64,000 nucleotides of DNA. It comes from Gemmatimonadota bacterium. Its GTDB lineage: Bacteria; Gemmatimonadota; Gemmatimonadetes; Gemmatimonadales; Gemmatimonadaceae. The notes under the pieces are model-generated. The model saw only the letters and a program-made list of their open reading frames with translations, made no database searches and was not told the DNA's origin. Positions 16,295 to 27,385 of the stretch are shown in pieces. The translations under genes were made by a program, and so were the position numbers. How positions within the stretch are numbered: position 1 is the first letter of the stretch; the number at the start of each line of letters is the position of its first letter. The DNA lies in NCBI GenBank assembly GCA_040388625.1, contig JAZKBK010000004.1:434001-498000 (forward strand), in the 5' to 3' direction.

Positions 16295-16954
16295 TTACGC
16301 ATCCGTCGAGTAAGTCTTGCCACGACGATCTTCAACGATCTCACCCTTGAAGATCCAGACCTTCACACCAATGGTGCCGTAGGTCGTCTTCGCGGTTGAA
16401 GTCGCGTAATCGATGTCGGCGCGCAGCGTCTGGAGAGGAACACGACCCTCGTGATATCCCTCGACACGCGCGATCTCGGCGCCGCCAAGACGGCCGCCGC
16501 ACTTGACCTTGATTCCCTGAGCGCCCATCCGCATCGAGCTCTGCACCGCGCGCTTCATCGCGCGGCGGAACGAGATGCGTTGAGCAAGCTGATTCGCGAT
16601 GTTGTCGGCGACGAGCTGGGCATCCAGTTCAGGACGCTTGATCTCCTCGACGTTGATCCCGACTTCCTTGCCCGACAGACGGCTCAGCTCGTCACGCAGC
16701 TGATCGACTTCAGTTCCCTTCTTTCCGATGACGACGCCCGGACGACCGGTGTGAATCGTCACCACTACCTTGCCAGGCTTGCGCTCGATCGTGACGTCGG
16801 AGATCGCGGCGTGGCCGAGACGCGCGTGCAGATACTTGCGGAGGAGTGCGTCCTCCTTGAGCATCGCAGGCATGTCGCGATTCGCGTAGTAGCGCGACCG
16901 CCAGTTCTTCGAGACACCAAGGCGAAAGCCGATTGGATGTGTCTTCTGTCCCAT
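16295..16954 (-). CDS. rpsC: 30S ribosomal protein S3
   Basis: A 219-residue S3 with KH domain ([21 protein letters not shown], GxxG = GKKG) and C-terminal domain ([35 protein letters not shown]). It lines the mRNA entry tunnel. Its ATG overlaps the rplV stop by 1 nt. Confidence 0.98.
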   Translation of the reverse strand: MGQKTHPIGFRLGVSKNWRSRYYANRDMPAMLKEDALLRKYLHARLGHAAISDVTIERKPGKVVVTIHTGRPGVVIGKKGTEVDQLRDELSRLSGKEVGINVEEIKRPELDAQLVADNIANQLAQRISFRRAMKRAVQSSMRMGAQGIKVKCGGRLGGAEIARVEGYHEGRVPLQTLRADIDYATSTAKTTYGTIGVKVWIFKGEIVEDRRGKTYSTDA

Positions 16955-17439
16955 TACTTCTCTCCCTCGGTCTTCTTGGCCGTCTTCTTCGCGGCAGTCT
17001 TTGCCGTCGTCTTCCTGGCCGTAGTCTTCTTGGCCGCGGTCTTCTTCGCAACGGGCTTCGGCTTCGCCGCGCGCTCCGAGACGATGATGTCGACGTGGCT
17101 CGTGCGCTTCCTGATTGGAGTGGCACGACCCTGCGCCGCCGGCATGAACCGCTTGATCGGCCTACCTTCATTGATCACCGCATGCGACACCACCAGCAGG
17201 TCGAGATCGATGGCTTCGTTGGCCTGACGCGCCTTGTACTCGGCGTTCGCCACGGCTGACGACAGCGTCTTCTCGATCTGCTTGGCCGCATGCTTCTTGG
17301 AGAAGCGCAGCAGTGCAAGCGCGTCGCTCACGTTCTTGCCACGGATCTGATCGATCACGAGGCGCATCTTGTACGGCGACTGGCGCGTGGTGCGCTGAAT
17401 CGCGCGTGCACGCTCGGTCATCACGGGAGTTGCGGCCAT
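16954..17439 (-). CDS. rplV: 50S ribosomal protein L22 with an Ala/Lys/Thr-rich C-terminal tail
   Basis: A 161-residue L22. Residues 1-113 are the normal protein ([22 protein letters not shown], the exit-tunnel loop [21 protein letters not shown]). Residues about 118-161 are an [14 protein letters not shown]-type histone H1-like tail, unusual for L22. The start is ATG at 17439. The longer frame upstream is antisense/alternative-frame translation of rpsS. The tail resembles the one on L4 at 18899. Confidence 0.95.
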   Translation of the reverse strand: MAATPVMTERARAIQRTTRQSPYKMRLVIDQIRGKNVSDALALLRFSKKHAAKQIEKTLSSAVANAEYKARQANEAIDLDLLVVSHAVINEGRPIKRFMPAAQGRATPIRKRTSHVDIIVSERAAKPKPVAKKTAAKKTTARKTTAKTAAKKTAKKTEGEK

Positions 17440-17440
17440 G

Positions 17441-17749
17441 TTACTTGCCACCCTTGGCCGGCACGCCCGCCGCCTTCTTGTCCGTCGCCTTGTTACCGGT
17501 ATGACCACGGAAGAGCCGCGTCGGCGAGAACTCGCCAAGCTTGTGCCCAACCATGTTCTCCGTCACATAGACCGGGATGAACTTGTTGCCGTTGTGCACC
17601 GCGAATGTGTGCCCAACGAAGTCAGGAAGGATCGTGCTCGCGCGCGACCACGTCTTCATGACCTTCTTCTCATTGCGGCCGTTCATCGCGTCGACTTTCG
17701 ACATAAGCGATTCGTGTACGAACGGACCCTTGCGAACACTACGTCCCAT
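17441..17749 (-). CDS. rpsS: 30S ribosomal protein S19
   Basis: A 102-residue S19 ([60 protein letters not shown]). It works in the head of the 30S subunit with S13. It ends with a short polar tail. The stop is 1 nt before the rplV start. Confidence 0.98.
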   Translation of the reverse strand: MGRSVRKGPFVHESLMSKVDAMNGRNEKKVMKTWSRASTILPDFVGHTFAVHNGNKFIPVYVTENMVGHKLGEFSPTRLFRGHTGNKATDKKAAGVPAKGGK

Positions 17750-17764
17750 ATTCGATTACCCGTC

Positions 17765-18598
17765 TTAAGACTGCGTCGCCTTACCGCGGCGACGGCCGCG
17801 CACGATTAGCCGTGTTGACGGCTTCTTCGAATGGCGTGTCTTCACGCCTTCCTTCTTGCCCCACGGCGACACGACGTTACGTCCGCCGCGCGTACGACCA
17901 CCATGCGGGTGATCCACCGGGTTCATCACTTCACCGCGCACCTTCGGACGCTTGCCCAGCCAGCGCGACTTGCCTGCCTTTCCATGCGACAACAACTCGT
18001 GCTCGGCGTTGCCGACGATGCCGACCGTCGCCATGCACATCCCGTGAACCAGCCGAACCTCGGACGAGCCGAGCTTGAGCGTCACGTACTCGCCTTCCTT
18101 CGCCACGACCTGCGCCGACATTCCGGCGGAGCGTGCCATCTGGCCGCCCTTGCCGGGCTTGAGCTCGATGTTGTGCACGTCGGTACCAAGCGGCATCTCG
18201 CGCAGCGGAACCGCGTTGCCGATACGCGTGTCGGAACCAGGTCCCGAAATCACGGTATCGCCGACGCTCAGTCCCTTGGGATGCAGGATGTAGCGCTTCT
18301 CGCCGTCCTCGTAACGCACCAGCGCGATGCGCGCCGAGCGGTTGGGATCGTACTCGATGTGCTCCACGATCGCGGGCATCGCGAACTTGTTGCGCTTGAA
18401 ATCGATCTTGCGATACTGACGCTTGTGACCGCCGCCGATGCGACGCATAGCTATGTGGCCGTGATTGTCGCGCCCGCCCGACTTGGGAAGCGGCTCGATG
18501 AGCGACTTCTCAGGCGTGCTGCGCGTGATCTCGGCGAAGTCCGACACGGAGCGGAAACGCGAGCTCTTCGTGACCGGCTTGAACTGACGAATTGCCAT
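17765..18598 (-). CDS. rplB: 50S ribosomal protein L2
   Basis: A 277-residue L2, one of the most conserved proteins near the peptidyl transferase centre. It has the RNA-binding OB/SH3 folds ([31 protein letters not shown]) and the C-terminal [17 protein letters not shown], whose His (HPHGG) is the conserved functional histidine. Ends with [10 protein letters not shown]. Confidence 0.98.
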   Translation of the reverse strand: MAIRQFKPVTKSSRFRSVSDFAEITRSTPEKSLIEPLPKSGGRDNHGHIAMRRIGGGHKRQYRKIDFKRNKFAMPAIVEHIEYDPNRSARIALVRYEDGEKRYILHPKGLSVGDTVISGPGSDTRIGNAVPLREMPLGTDVHNIELKPGKGGQMARSAGMSAQVVAKEGEYVTLKLGSSEVRLVHGMCMATVGIVGNAEHELLSHGKAGKSRWLGKRPKVRGEVMNPVDHPHGGRTRGGRNVVSPWGKKEGVKTRHSKKPSTRLIVRGRRRGKATQS

Positions 18599-18607
18599 GG
18601 TGGCTGC

Positions 18608-18895
18608 TTAACCCTCGAAGATGTCGATCGTGTCGCCCTGCTTCAGCGTCACGATGGCCTTTTTCCAATTCGCGCGCTTGCCGACCGACTGGCCAACGCG
18701 ACGTGTTCTGCCGCGGCAGTTCATCGTCTGCACGCCAGTCACGGTCACGCCGAAGAGCTTCTCGATTGCCTGTCTGATCGCCGTCTTGTTCGAGTCAGGC
18801 GAGACCTCGAACGTGTACTCCTGGCGATCCTGATAGGCCGCCGAAGTCTTCTCGGTCATGATCGGACGAACGATGGTGCGGAACATTGTTGCCAT
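18608..18895 (-). CDS. rplW: 50S ribosomal protein L23
   Basis: A 95-residue L23 at the tunnel exit, docking site for trigger factor and SRP. Segments are IVRPIMTEKTSAAYQDRQEYTF, NKTAIRQAIEKLFGVTVTGVQTMN and GRTRRVGQSVGKRANWKKAIV. The trigger-factor contact Glu is kept in the VSPDSNK/IEKLF region. Three nt after rplD, 9 nt before rplB. Confidence 0.97.
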   Translation of the reverse strand: MATMFRTIVRPIMTEKTSAAYQDRQEYTFEVSPDSNKTAIRQAIEKLFGVTVTGVQTMNCRGRTRRVGQSVGKRANWKKAIVTLKQGDTIDIFEG

Positions 18896-18898
18896 GTG

Positions 18899-19666
18899 CT
18901 ACTTCTCCTTCTTGGCCGAAGTCTTTCTGGCCGTCGTCTTTGCAGTCGTCTTCCGCGCAGCAGGTGTCTTCTTCGCCGCGGTCTTGCGCGCGGGCTTTTC
19001 ACCCTCGGCAACCGGAGCGAGAGACTGGCCGATCGCGCCGGACTCGACGAGCACAACGTCGCTCCACAGAATGTGGTACGTCGAAGCGTCGGAGAACGGC
19101 ATCACGTGCGCGCTCGGAAGATTGCGGCAGCTGAGATACACGTTCCTGTTCACGCCATCGGTGAGAATGAGAACCTTCTTCCCGCTCACACCGAGTGACT
19201 CGAGCAATCCGAGCAACTGCGCCGTCTTGGGCGCATCGTAGTCGAAGCGATCGATCACGAACAGCGAATCTTCGGAAGCGCGTGCATTCAGAGCGCTCTT
19301 GCGAGCGAGAACCTTCACCTTCTTGTTCGTGCCCATCGTGTAATCGCGCGGCGTCGGACCGAAGACCGTACCACCACCGACCCAGTGCGGAGCACGCGTC
19401 GAGCCCTGACGAGCACGACCGGTCCCCTTCTGCTTCCACGGCTTCTGATTACCACCTGTTACCAGGCCGCGCGTCTTGGTCGACGCGGTGCCCTGACGCT
19501 GGTTGGCGAGATACGCCTTGACCGCGTGATGCATCACCGGGAAGTTGATGGTGCCGTCGAACAGGTCGGTCGGAAGCGTTACTGCATCGCGCTGCGTGCC
19601 ACCGCCGGTGTACGCAGCCGCGGTACGCGCGATCACTTCCTGTTCGGTGTTTTCTGTGTCAGCCAT
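18899..19666 (-). CDS. rplD: 50S ribosomal protein L4 with an Ala/Lys/Thr-rich C-terminal tail
   Basis: A 255-residue L4. It is recognised by the tunnel loop RGLVTGGNQKPWKQKGTGRARQGSTR and by PRDYTMGTNKKVKVLARKSAL. The core ends near residue 222. Residues about 223-255 are a basic tail of AAKKT/ARKTT units closely resembling the L22 tail, not found in typical L4. In enterobacteria L4 represses its own S10 operon. That leader structure was not sought here. Confidence 0.96.
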   Translation of the reverse strand: MADTENTEQEVIARTAAAYTGGGTQRDAVTLPTDLFDGTINFPVMHHAVKAYLANQRQGTASTKTRGLVTGGNQKPWKQKGTGRARQGSTRAPHWVGGGTVFGPTPRDYTMGTNKKVKVLARKSALNARASEDSLFVIDRFDYDAPKTAQLLGLLESLGVSGKKVLILTDGVNRNVYLSCRNLPSAHVMPFSDASTYHILWSDVVLVESGAIGQSLAPVAEGEKPARKTAAKKTPAARKTTAKTTARKTSAKKEK

Positions 19667-19668
19667 GA

Positions 19669-20352
19669 TTAAGCCTGCTTGCGGATCATCACGATCCCGC
19701 TGCGGGGACCGGCGATGCTGCCGCGGATGTAGATCAGGTTACGCTCCATGTCGATCTTCTCGACGCGGAGATGCGTCTGCGTGTGGCGCTCGTCACCATA
19801 ACGGCCGGGCATCTTCTTGCCCTTGATGACGCGGGACGGATCCGTACCAGGTCCGATCGAGCCAGGACGACGATGCTTGGTGTTGCCGTGCGTGTTCGGT
19901 CCGCCGCCAAAGCCCCAGCGCTTCACAACGCCCTGGAAGCCGCGACCCTTTGTGGTGCCCGTGACCTTGACCGTATCGCCCGGCGCAAAGATCGAAATGT
20001 CGATCATGTCGCCGACGTTGTAAGTCGGGATCTCGGGATCCTTGCCAGGCGCGTCGTCGATGCGGAACGACTTGAGCGTGTGCGGCGGCGCATCGAGGCC
20101 GGCCTTCTTCGCATGACCGATCTCAGCCTTGTTCGCGCGGCGGCCGCGCGGCGTGCGCTCGTTCTGCTTCGAATCGCGCGCAACGCGCTGCGTGCCGAAA
20201 CCGAGCTGCACCGATGCGAAGCCCGACTCTTCCTTGCTGGTCACGAGCAACACCGGATTGGGTGTCGCCTCGACGACCGTGCAGGGAATCTGCTGGCCCT
20301 GCTCGTTGAATATCTGGGTCATGCCCAGCTTTCTGCCGATGATTCCAATCAT
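19669..20352 (-). CDS. rplC: 50S ribosomal protein L3
   Basis: A 227-residue L3 (MIGIIGRKLGMTQIFNEQGQ, FAPGDTVKVTGTTKGRGFQGVVKRWGFGGGP, GNTKHRRPGSIGPGTDPSRVIKGKKMPG). The glutamine normally methylated by PrmB lies in the GPGTDP loop region. The start is ATG at 20352, 8 nt after rpsJ. The upstream frame is antisense to rpsJ. Confidence 0.97.
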   Translation of the reverse strand: MIGIIGRKLGMTQIFNEQGQQIPCTVVEATPNPVLLVTSKEESGFASVQLGFGTQRVARDSKQNERTPRGRRANKAEIGHAKKAGLDAPPHTLKSFRIDDAPGKDPEIPTYNVGDMIDISIFAPGDTVKVTGTTKGRGFQGVVKRWGFGGGPNTHGNTKHRRPGSIGPGTDPSRVIKGKKMPGRYGDERHTQTHLRVEKIDMERNLIYIRGSIAGPRSGIVMIRKQA

Positions 20353-20359
20353 TGTAGTT

Positions 20360-20668
<309 letters not shown>

Positions 20669-20680
20669 TATACGATCCTG

Positions 20681-21874
<1,194 letters not shown>

Positions 21875-21924
21875 GGTGTCCTTGATTCCCTTTATTCGGT
21901 TCGTTTAAACGTTTCGTCAATCGT

Positions 21925-22018
21925 GCAGGCACGGGGCCTGCCCCTACAAAATCCACGCTAAAAACACACACTTCAAAACAACCACGGGACCCGTACGGGC
22001 AGGCCCCCGTGCCTGCCC
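21925..22018. repeat. inverted pair of REP-like palindromes, tuf1-fusA gap
   Basis: Unit 1 at 21925-21947 reads GCAGGCACGGGGCCTGCCCCTAC-type. Unit 2 at 21993-22018 is the same element in reverse (GTACGGGCAGGC, CCCCGTG, CCTGCCC). They face each other across 45 nt of AC-rich DNA, filling most of the 146-nt gap between fusA and tuf1. A read-through transcript would contain two stable hairpins here. Confidence 0.75.
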
Positions 22019-22020
22019 TG

Positions 22021-24141
22021 CTATTTCTTCGCCTTGCTCATGATCTCTTCCGCTGCGGCCTTCGGGACTTCCTCGTAATGACTGAACTCCATCGAATAAA
22101 CCGCGCGACCCTGCGACATCGAGCGAAGCTTGGTTGAATATCCAAACATCTCTGCTAGTGGCACCTGCGCATCGATCACCTGCGCCTCACCGCGCTGATT
22201 CATTCCGCCGATGCGACCGCGACGGGACGAAAGATCACCGAGCACATCGCCCATGTAATCGTTCGGCGAAACAACTTCGACCTTCATGATCGGCTCGAGA
22301 ATGATCGCACCCGCCTTGCGTGCGCCGTCCTTCACCGCCATCGAGCCTGCGATCTTGAACGCCATTTCGCTCGAATCGACGTCGTGATACGAACCGTATA
22401 CCAGCTCGACCTTCACGTCCACCATCGGATATCCGGCGATGACACCGCCCTCGAGCGCTTCCTTGATACCAGCTTCGATCGGGTTGATGAACTCGCGCGG
22501 AATCACGCCGCCGACGATCTTGTCCTCGAACACGAATCCCTGGCCCTGCTCGGCGGGCATCACGTTGATTACAACGTGTCCGTACTGCCCCTTGCCGCCA
22601 GACTGACGAATGAACTTTCCTTCAACCTTGTCGACGCGCTTCTTGATCGTCTCGCGATACGCAACCTGCGGCCGGCCGATGTTCGCATCGACCTTGAACT
22701 CACGCTGCATGCGATCGACGATGATCTCGAGGTGCAGCTCTCCCATTCCGGAAATGATCGTCTGATTCGTTTCCGGATCGGAATGCACGCGGAACGTCGG
22801 ATCTTCTTCGGCAAGCTTCTGCAACGCGATCGCGAGCTTGTCCTGATCGGCCTTGGTCTTCGGCTCGATTGCAACGTCGATGACGGGAGCCGGAAACTTC
22901 ATCGCTTCCAGAACGATCGGCTGCTCTTCCATCGTCAGCGTGTCGCCGGTCCGCGTGTCGCGAAGTCCGATGGCAGCGGCGATGTCGCCGCAATGCACTT
23001 CCTCGATCTCCTCGCGCTTGTTCGAGTGCATCTGCAACAGACGGCCGATGCGCTCACGCTTGCCCTTGGTCGCGTTGTACACGTACGAGCCACTCTGCAG
23101 CACGCCCGAGTACACACGGAAGAACGTCAGCTTACCGACGAATGGATCGGTCGCGATCTTGAACGCGAGACCTGCGAACGGTGCGTCGTCGGAAACTTCG
23201 CGCGTCTCGACCAGCTCGTTGTGGTCGGGGATATGACCTTCGACGGGCGGAACGTCGAGCGGGGACGGCATGTAATCGATGACTGCATCGAGCAACGCCT
23301 GAACGCCCTTGTTCTTGAACGAGGCGCCGCACAACACTGGAACGATGTGACCGCCAATGGTCGCAACGCGGATCGCGTGACGAATCTCCTCGTCGCTCAG
23401 CTCCGCGCCACCGAGATATTTCTCGAGCAACGGCTCGTCATGCGAGACTGCAGCCTCGATCACAGCGTGACGTGCTTCTTCGACCGCAGCCCTGAACTTC
23501 TCGGGTACGTCGACAACCTCGAACTTCTTGCCGAGTGATTCGTCGTCGAAGATGTACTGCTTGCGCTCGATGACGTCGATGTGGCCCGTGAACGTATCAC
23601 CCGAACCGACAGGCAGCTGGATCGGATACGACTCTTTCGAGAGACGATCGCGGATCATTCGCATGCAACGCTCGAAATCAGCGCCCGTACGGTCCATCTT
23701 GTTGGCGAAGATCAGCCGCGGAACACCATAGCGATCGCCCTGGCGCCACACGGTCTCCGTCTGTGGCTCGACACCAGCGACCGAATCCAGGAGCGTGACT
23801 GCACCGTCGAGCACGCGCAACGAGCGCTCGACTTCGACCGTGAAATCGACGTGCCCAGGGGTATCGATGATGTTGATGCGGTATTCGGGACCGGTTCCCT
23901 GCTCATCGCTCTGCCCGTGACGGCGCCAGAAAGCGGTAGTCGCGGCAGACGTGATCGTGATGCCACGCTCCTGCTCCTGCTCCATCCAGTCCATGGTGGC
24001 AGTGCCTTCATGGACTTCACCGATTTTGTGCGACTTACCGGTGTAATAAAGGATGCGCTCGGTCGTGGTCGTCTTACCAGCATCGATGTGAGCCATGATG
24101 CCGATGTTGCGATAATGTTCGAGCGGGGTGTGGCGAGCCAT
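22021..24141 (-). CDS. fusA: elongation factor G
   Basis: A 706-residue translocase GTPase. Domain I carries [19 protein letters not shown] (P-loop), [11 protein letters not shown] and [16 protein letters not shown]4 is NKMDR. Domain IV has the family loop ([14 protein letters not shown]) and the C-terminal ends [19 protein letters not shown]. It is normal length, and only one copy is in the window. It has its own promoter 170-200 nt upstream rather than being joined to rpsL-rpsG, which lie 9.4 kb away. Confidence 0.99.
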   Translation of the reverse strand: MARHTPLEHYRNIGIMAHIDAGKTTTTERILYYTGKSHKIGEVHEGTATMDWMEQEQERGITITSAATTAFWRRHGQSDEQGTGPEYRINIIDTPGHVDFTVEVERSLRVLDGAVTLLDSVAGVEPQTETVWRQGDRYGVPRLIFANKMDRTGADFERCMRMIRDRLSKESYPIQLPVGSGDTFTGHIDVIERKQYIFDDESLGKKFEVVDVPEKFRAAVEEARHAVIEAAVSHDEPLLEKYLGGAELSDEEIRHAIRVATIGGHIVPVLCGASFKNKGVQALLDAVIDYMPSPLDVPPVEGHIPDHNELVETREVSDDAPFAGLAFKIATDPFVGKLTFFRVYSGVLQSGSYVYNATKGKRERIGRLLQMHSNKREEIEEVHCGDIAAAIGLRDTRTGDTLTMEEQPIVLEAMKFPAPVIDVAIEPKTKADQDKLAIALQKLAEEDPTFRVHSDPETNQTIISGMGELHLEIIVDRMQREFKVDANIGRPQVAYRETIKKRVDKVEGKFIRQSGGKGQYGHVVINVMPAEQGQGFVFEDKIVGGVIPREFINPIEAGIKEALEGGVIAGYPMVDVKVELVYGSYHDVDSSEMAFKIAGSMAVKDGARKAGAIILEPIMKVEVVSPNDYMGDVLGDLSSRRGRIGGMNQRGEAQVIDAQVPLAEMFGYSTKLRSMSQGRAVYSMEFSHYEEVPKAAAEEIMSKAKK

Positions 24142-24450
24142 GTCTATATCAGCGAGTCAAATCGTCAGAGAGCAACAAAAACGCGGGTGGACCGGGCGTC
24201 CCATCTGGGACCGGTATCCATCCGCCGCCGCCGGGTGCAGCCGCCATTGATGCGCAGCTGGGGACTCGAGGCGCGCCGGCGTTGGCCGGCGATTGGTTTT
24301 CGGTGTAGCCCTTAATTATACCGCAACTATCCCCCAAGTCAACGCCTCGGCATCACCCAAAACACCGAGCGCAGAGACGCCTGTCCCGAGCGCCCCACAA
24401 GGCCCGCCACGCTCTCAGAAATCCCCCGCTTGTGACGACACTTCGGGGGG
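24142..24450. other. 309-nt divergent intergenic region, fusA / lipoprotein gene
   Basis: It holds the fusA promoter (24315-24342) and the GC-rich fusA leader. No open reading frame with coding character is seen. A clear promoter for the rightward lipoprotein gene was not found. The leader contains GGCGCGCCGGCG/TTGGCCGGCG self-complementary runs that could fold. Confidence 0.5.
24315..24342 (-). promoter_or_regulatory. sigma-70-type promoter of fusA-tuf1-S10 operon
   Basis: On the minus strand, TTGACT (24342-24337) and TATAAT (24320-24315) are separated by 16 nt. The -10 is perfect and the -35 has five of six consensus bases. Transcription would begin near 24307, leaving a 5' untranslated leader of about 165 nt before the fusA ATG. 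Confidence 0.8.
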
Positions 24451-24987
24451 ATGAAAAACCCATCGCTCCTTGGTGGCCGCGCCGGCTTCGCCGCGCTGGC
24501 CCTGTCGCTCGCTCTGTCGCTTGCCGCCACCCTTACCGCCTGCGGCGCCGATTCCGGCATCACCGCCCCCGACACAACCGGCCAGTTCTCGGCCGTAGTC
24601 TCTACCGGAAGTCAGATCTCGCTGACGGGCCAGGCCGGACTCCTCTCCCTGCCGGCAGCCCGCTCGGATACCACTGCCCCACCCCCGAGCGCGATTCTGA
24701 TTCTTCAGGACAAGAAGACCACCGCCCAGATGGGCTTCCAATGGGTCGGGACAGCCCTGCCGGCTGCTGGTACGTATTCCGTAGGGGCCGGCGATCTCGA
24801 TGTCGCCGTGGCCTTCGTGGACAGCACCGGAGCCGTGTTCGACGGCGTCGGCGGCAGCGTTACACTGGGTACGGTTTCGAGCGGCCACGTGAGCGGCAGC
24901 TTTTCCGTGACGGCGCAGCCATCGGATAGCACGGCTCAAACCGCAACTATCTCGGGCAACTTCAACGCCCTGGTCGTCGTCCAGTAG
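24451..24987 (+). CDS. putative lipoprotein, function unknown
   Basis: A 178-residue secreted protein. An N-terminal hydrophobic stretch (FAALALSLALSLAATLTAC) ends in a lipobox with Cys31, so it should be a signal-peptidase-II lipoprotein. After a Thr/Ser/Gly-rich linker the rest is predicted beta-rich (AGTYSVGAGDLDVAVAFVD, GGSVTLGTVSSGHVSGSFSV). No family is recognised with confidence. It is divergent from fusA and stands alone on the plus strand. Confidence 0.75.
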   Translation: MKNPSLLGGRAGFAALALSLALSLAATLTACGADSGITAPDTTGQFSAVVSTGSQISLTGQAGLLSLPAARSDTTAPPPSAILILQDKKTTAQMGFQWVGTALPAAGTYSVGAGDLDVAVAFVDSTGAVFDGVGGSVTLGTVSSGHVSGSFSVTAQPSDSTAQTATISGNFNALVVVQ

Positions 24988-25023
24988 CGATGGCTGACGT
25001 GCGGCTCGCCCGGCTCGGCTGAT

Positions 25024-25275
25024 TCAGGTCGGCCGAGCTGCTTTCCGGCCCGGCTTGCTGATCAGCTCCGCCAGCTGCAGATCGGCCAGCTCGGCCCAGT
25101 TTTCGGGGAAATTCCATAGCCGGCGAAACCCGCGCTCATGTGCGGCAATGAGCGAGTTCGCTGGCTTGCCGCTAGCGTCCCAGACTCGCATCTCGGTAAC
25201 GCGCCAGGCGGTCCCGGTCTCATCTACAATCTCGCGCTCAGGTGACTGCTTGCCCTGCTGATTGTTCGCGCTCAT
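25024..25275 (-). CDS. small conserved-type hypothetical protein
   Basis: An 83-residue soluble, highly charged protein (GTAWRVTEMRVWDASGK, ERGFRRLWNFPENWAELADLQLAELI). The ATG at 25275 is preferred to the longer frame to 25362, whose first 29 residues look non-coding. The aromatic FRRLWNFPENW block looks constrained. I do not recognise the family. It lies convergent with the lipoprotein gene. Confidence 0.6.
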   Translation of the reverse strand: MSANNQQGKQSPEREIVDETGTAWRVTEMRVWDASGKPANSLIAAHERGFRRLWNFPENWAELADLQLAELISKPGRKAARPT

Positions 25276-25467
25276 CGTGGTATTGAATATTTCTGAAGGC
25301 TGTCTCGCGATCCGGTCACTACCATTGTAACAGAGACGATCGAACCACCCCGTGTAACACAATTTCGTAGCGCAAATTCACGGCACGTGAAACTTCGTCC
25401 CGCTGCTCCCGGTCGTGTACTCGCCTCGTGCCGCTAGCGTTCCCTTCTGATCGAGCGTACTCAGTTT

Positions 25468-25926
25468 ATGGATACAGTAGTTCTTGTCACCGATCATCCG
25501 CTGCAGCTGACCAGAAAACGACTGCCGGACGATCCCGAGCTGGCGCCGGGCGTGGCGATCGTGGGAACCTATCTCGACGACGCGTTGCTGACGCGCGCGG
25601 TCGCGGATCCCGACTGGGATAGCGACTCGGACATGGGCCTGCTCAGCGAGCCACGGCGGTTGCACTATCAGGCGACGGAAATCGACGGAGGTACGATCCG
25701 CGCAGAGCTGAGCGCCGTCATTCCAGCTGCAGATATCCCGCGCGAACCGTGGCAGGCCGACCCCGACGACGACGCGCCGCCACTCATCTTTCCGCTTGGA
25801 ATCGTTGTCCGGATCGCAGCAGATCGGACGGGAGCCGAGCTCGATGTGGAGTGCTTCATCCACTTCCAGGCGATTCTGTCGGGCGCCGGCGAGCCGGTCG
25901 CGGACCGAATCCTGAAAAACCTGTAG
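25468..25926 (+). CDS. hypothetical protein
   Basis: A 152-residue acidic protein without signal peptide or membrane helices (LTRKRLPDDPELAPGVAIVG, DDDAPPLIFPLGIVVRIAAD). Third codon positions are strongly GC-rich in this frame, as in neighbouring genes. The long minus-strand frame 25378-25863 is Arg/His-rich and is judged a shadow. A strong terminator follows 26 nt after the stop. Function unknown. Confidence 0.6.
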   Translation: MDTVVLVTDHPLQLTRKRLPDDPELAPGVAIVGTYLDDALLTRAVADPDWDSDSDMGLLSEPRRLHYQATEIDGGTIRAELSAVIPAADIPREPWQADPDDDAPPLIFPLGIVVRIAADRTGAELDVECFIHFQAILSGAGEPVADRILKNL

Positions 25927-25952
25927 GCCGCCGTCACGGCCGTGAATCCGTG

Positions 25953-25991
25953 AAAAAAAACCGCCCGGCGTGGATCACCGGGCGGTTTTTT
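25953..25991. terminator. bidirectional intrinsic terminator
   Basis: An 8-bp stem CCGCCCGG/CCGGGCGG with a 9-nt loop, flanked by A8 on the left and T6 on the right, so it works on both strands. It separates the rightward hypothetical gene from the leftward barrel/Tyr-rich operon. Confidence 0.9.
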
Positions 25992-26018
25992 GTTGCCATT
26001 CAGGCCAATAGCGAGCGC

Positions 26019-27374
26019 TTACGGTCGCTGATGGGCTGTGCGACCACCCGACGACGCGGGCTGCGACGGCGGTGGGCTCTCCGTACGTCCAGTCGCCGAA
26101 GGTGGCGGCGACGAAACCGTCGGGCGCGGCTGGGCAGTCGAAGATCCGTTTCGCGGCGCGGTCTGCGTGTACCCCTTCCCCTTTACGGCGTATCCACGCT
26201 GCTGAGGAGGTCCGGCCGTTCCACCCTTCAGAATGATGACCGGCGGATAGTACCAGCCACCGTAGCCAGTCGCGTAACCGCTGTAAGGTGAGTAGTAGGC
26301 ACCATAGGGTGAATACCCAAACGGCGAGTAACCGTATGGGGAGTAACCGTACGGCGAATAACCGTAGCCGTAATAGTCGTATGGGCTGAAGCCGAACGGC
26401 GCATAACTGAACGGCGCATAAGTAGGCGCCATTATTACGGCGACGTTGGGAGCCTTGGCGCGCTCCAGCTCGGCGCCGGCGACGTTCTCACCAGTGACGG
26501 TTCCTTCCACATTTTCGGGGCGGCTGAGCGCAAACGCCTTGGGATAGGACAGCGCCACCATTGCGTCCGTGACGTTGCCAGGGAGGCCCGCATCCGACAA
26601 CGCGACGAGCTGCTTTGCGTCGACGTTGAATCCCTGACCGCGGTCGATCAACCATGCCGCAACCGCGGACGAATCAGCGTTGTGCGACGCGTCGACGATG
26701 GCGGCGATGGAAAGTGTCTCACCAGCGGCTGCGCGCGCTGTGCTCACGGCAAGTGTCTGATTCGCAAGTGCATCCGATATCTCGGACGGCAAAGTGGTCG
26801 GCGCTCCGGCATCGCTGTAGCGCAACGTGCGCACTGCGGTACTTCCGCTCGCGTTCACGCTCTGGACATTGACCCACTGACCCTGCGGCGAAATCGCGAA
26901 CAGTCCCGACGACGTGCGCTTCAACCCGCCCGGGCAGGTGAAGTCCGAGCTGACGTAGAGGCGGTGACCATCCGCCGACCACTTGGCGCGCTCGGTCCCG
27001 TCGCAGCCATCCTTGCTGCGTGCGACGTTGTGACCCGTCGCAACTATCGTGTCGCGCGAAACGATCTTGCCGTCCTTTACGGTTACGACGTTGACGCTCG
27101 ACGACATGTTTCCACCGCTCGCCGGAACGACGCATACGAGCGGAGCATCGCTGCTTCGCGGCGTCGTGGAGTAAGAGATGGGATCGGCCGATGGAGGAGC
27201 TGCGGGACGCCAGCAACCGATCCACGGCTGCCACCGCGCATCGAGCTGCGCGGTCTGCGACACTTGCTGCGTCTGTTGCGCCCAGCCCGTGGACGGAGCA
27301 CCAACGACGAGCGCTACGGCAGCGACGACGGTTGCCAACCGAGTGTGCCTGAGAACGTACTTGTGACTGCGCAT
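26019..27374 (-). CDS. secreted protein with tyrosine-rich YGYSPYG repeats
   Basis: A 451-residue protein. The N-terminus is a signal peptide cleaved near WAQQ (residues 31-34). Residues 40-300 form a mixed region with several Cys (C54, C81, C124, C147) and a TolB-like feel (WSADGHRLYVSSDF). Residues about 317-377 are a low-complexity tract of YGYSPYG / PYGYSPFG units, almost only Tyr, Gly, Ser and Pro. The last 70 residues are Pro/Ser/Thr/Arg-rich and disordered. No catalytic family is recognised. It starts 11 nt after an outer-membrane barrel gene, so the two are co-transcribed and may work at the cell surface. Confidence 0.8.
   Translation of the reverse strand: MRSHKYVLRHTRLATVVAAVALVVGAPSTGWAQQTQQVSQTAQLDARWQPWIGCWRPAAPPSADPISYSTTPRSSDAPLVCVVPASGGNMSSSVNVVTVKDGKIVSRDTIVATGHNVARSKDGCDGTERAKWSADGHRLYVSSDFTCPGGLKRTSSGLFAISPQGQWVNVQSVNASGSTAVRTLRYSDAGAPTTLPSEISDALANQTLAVSTARAAAGETLSIAAIVDASHNADSSAVAAWLIDRGQGFNVDAKQLVALSDAGLPGNVTDAMVALSYPKAFALSRPENVEGTVTGENVAGAELERAKAPNVAVIMAPTYAPFSYAPFGFSPYDYYGYGYSPYGYSPYGYSPFGYSPYGAYYSPYSGYATGYGGWYYPPVIILKGGTAGPPQQRGYAVKGKGYTQTAPRNGSSTAQPRPTVSSPPPSATGRTESPPPSQPASSGGRTAHQRP
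26244..26426 (-). repeat. in-frame tandem repeat encoding YGYSPYG units
   Basis: The DNA shows about 15-nt periodic units (GGCGAGTAACCGTA variants on the plus strand), encoding repeated YSPYG. Units differ by single bases, typical of tandem expansion by slippage or unequal recombination. Confidence 0.8.
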
Positions 27375-27385
27375 GCCGGCTCCTG

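Noticed and set aside
17831-19198. 455-codon plus-strand frame
   Set aside because: Covers rplB, rplW and rplD on the opposite strand; no start context or domain.
25378-25863. 161-codon minus-strand frame
   Set aside because: Overlaps a plus-strand frame with better third-position GC and a following terminator; composition is shadow-like.
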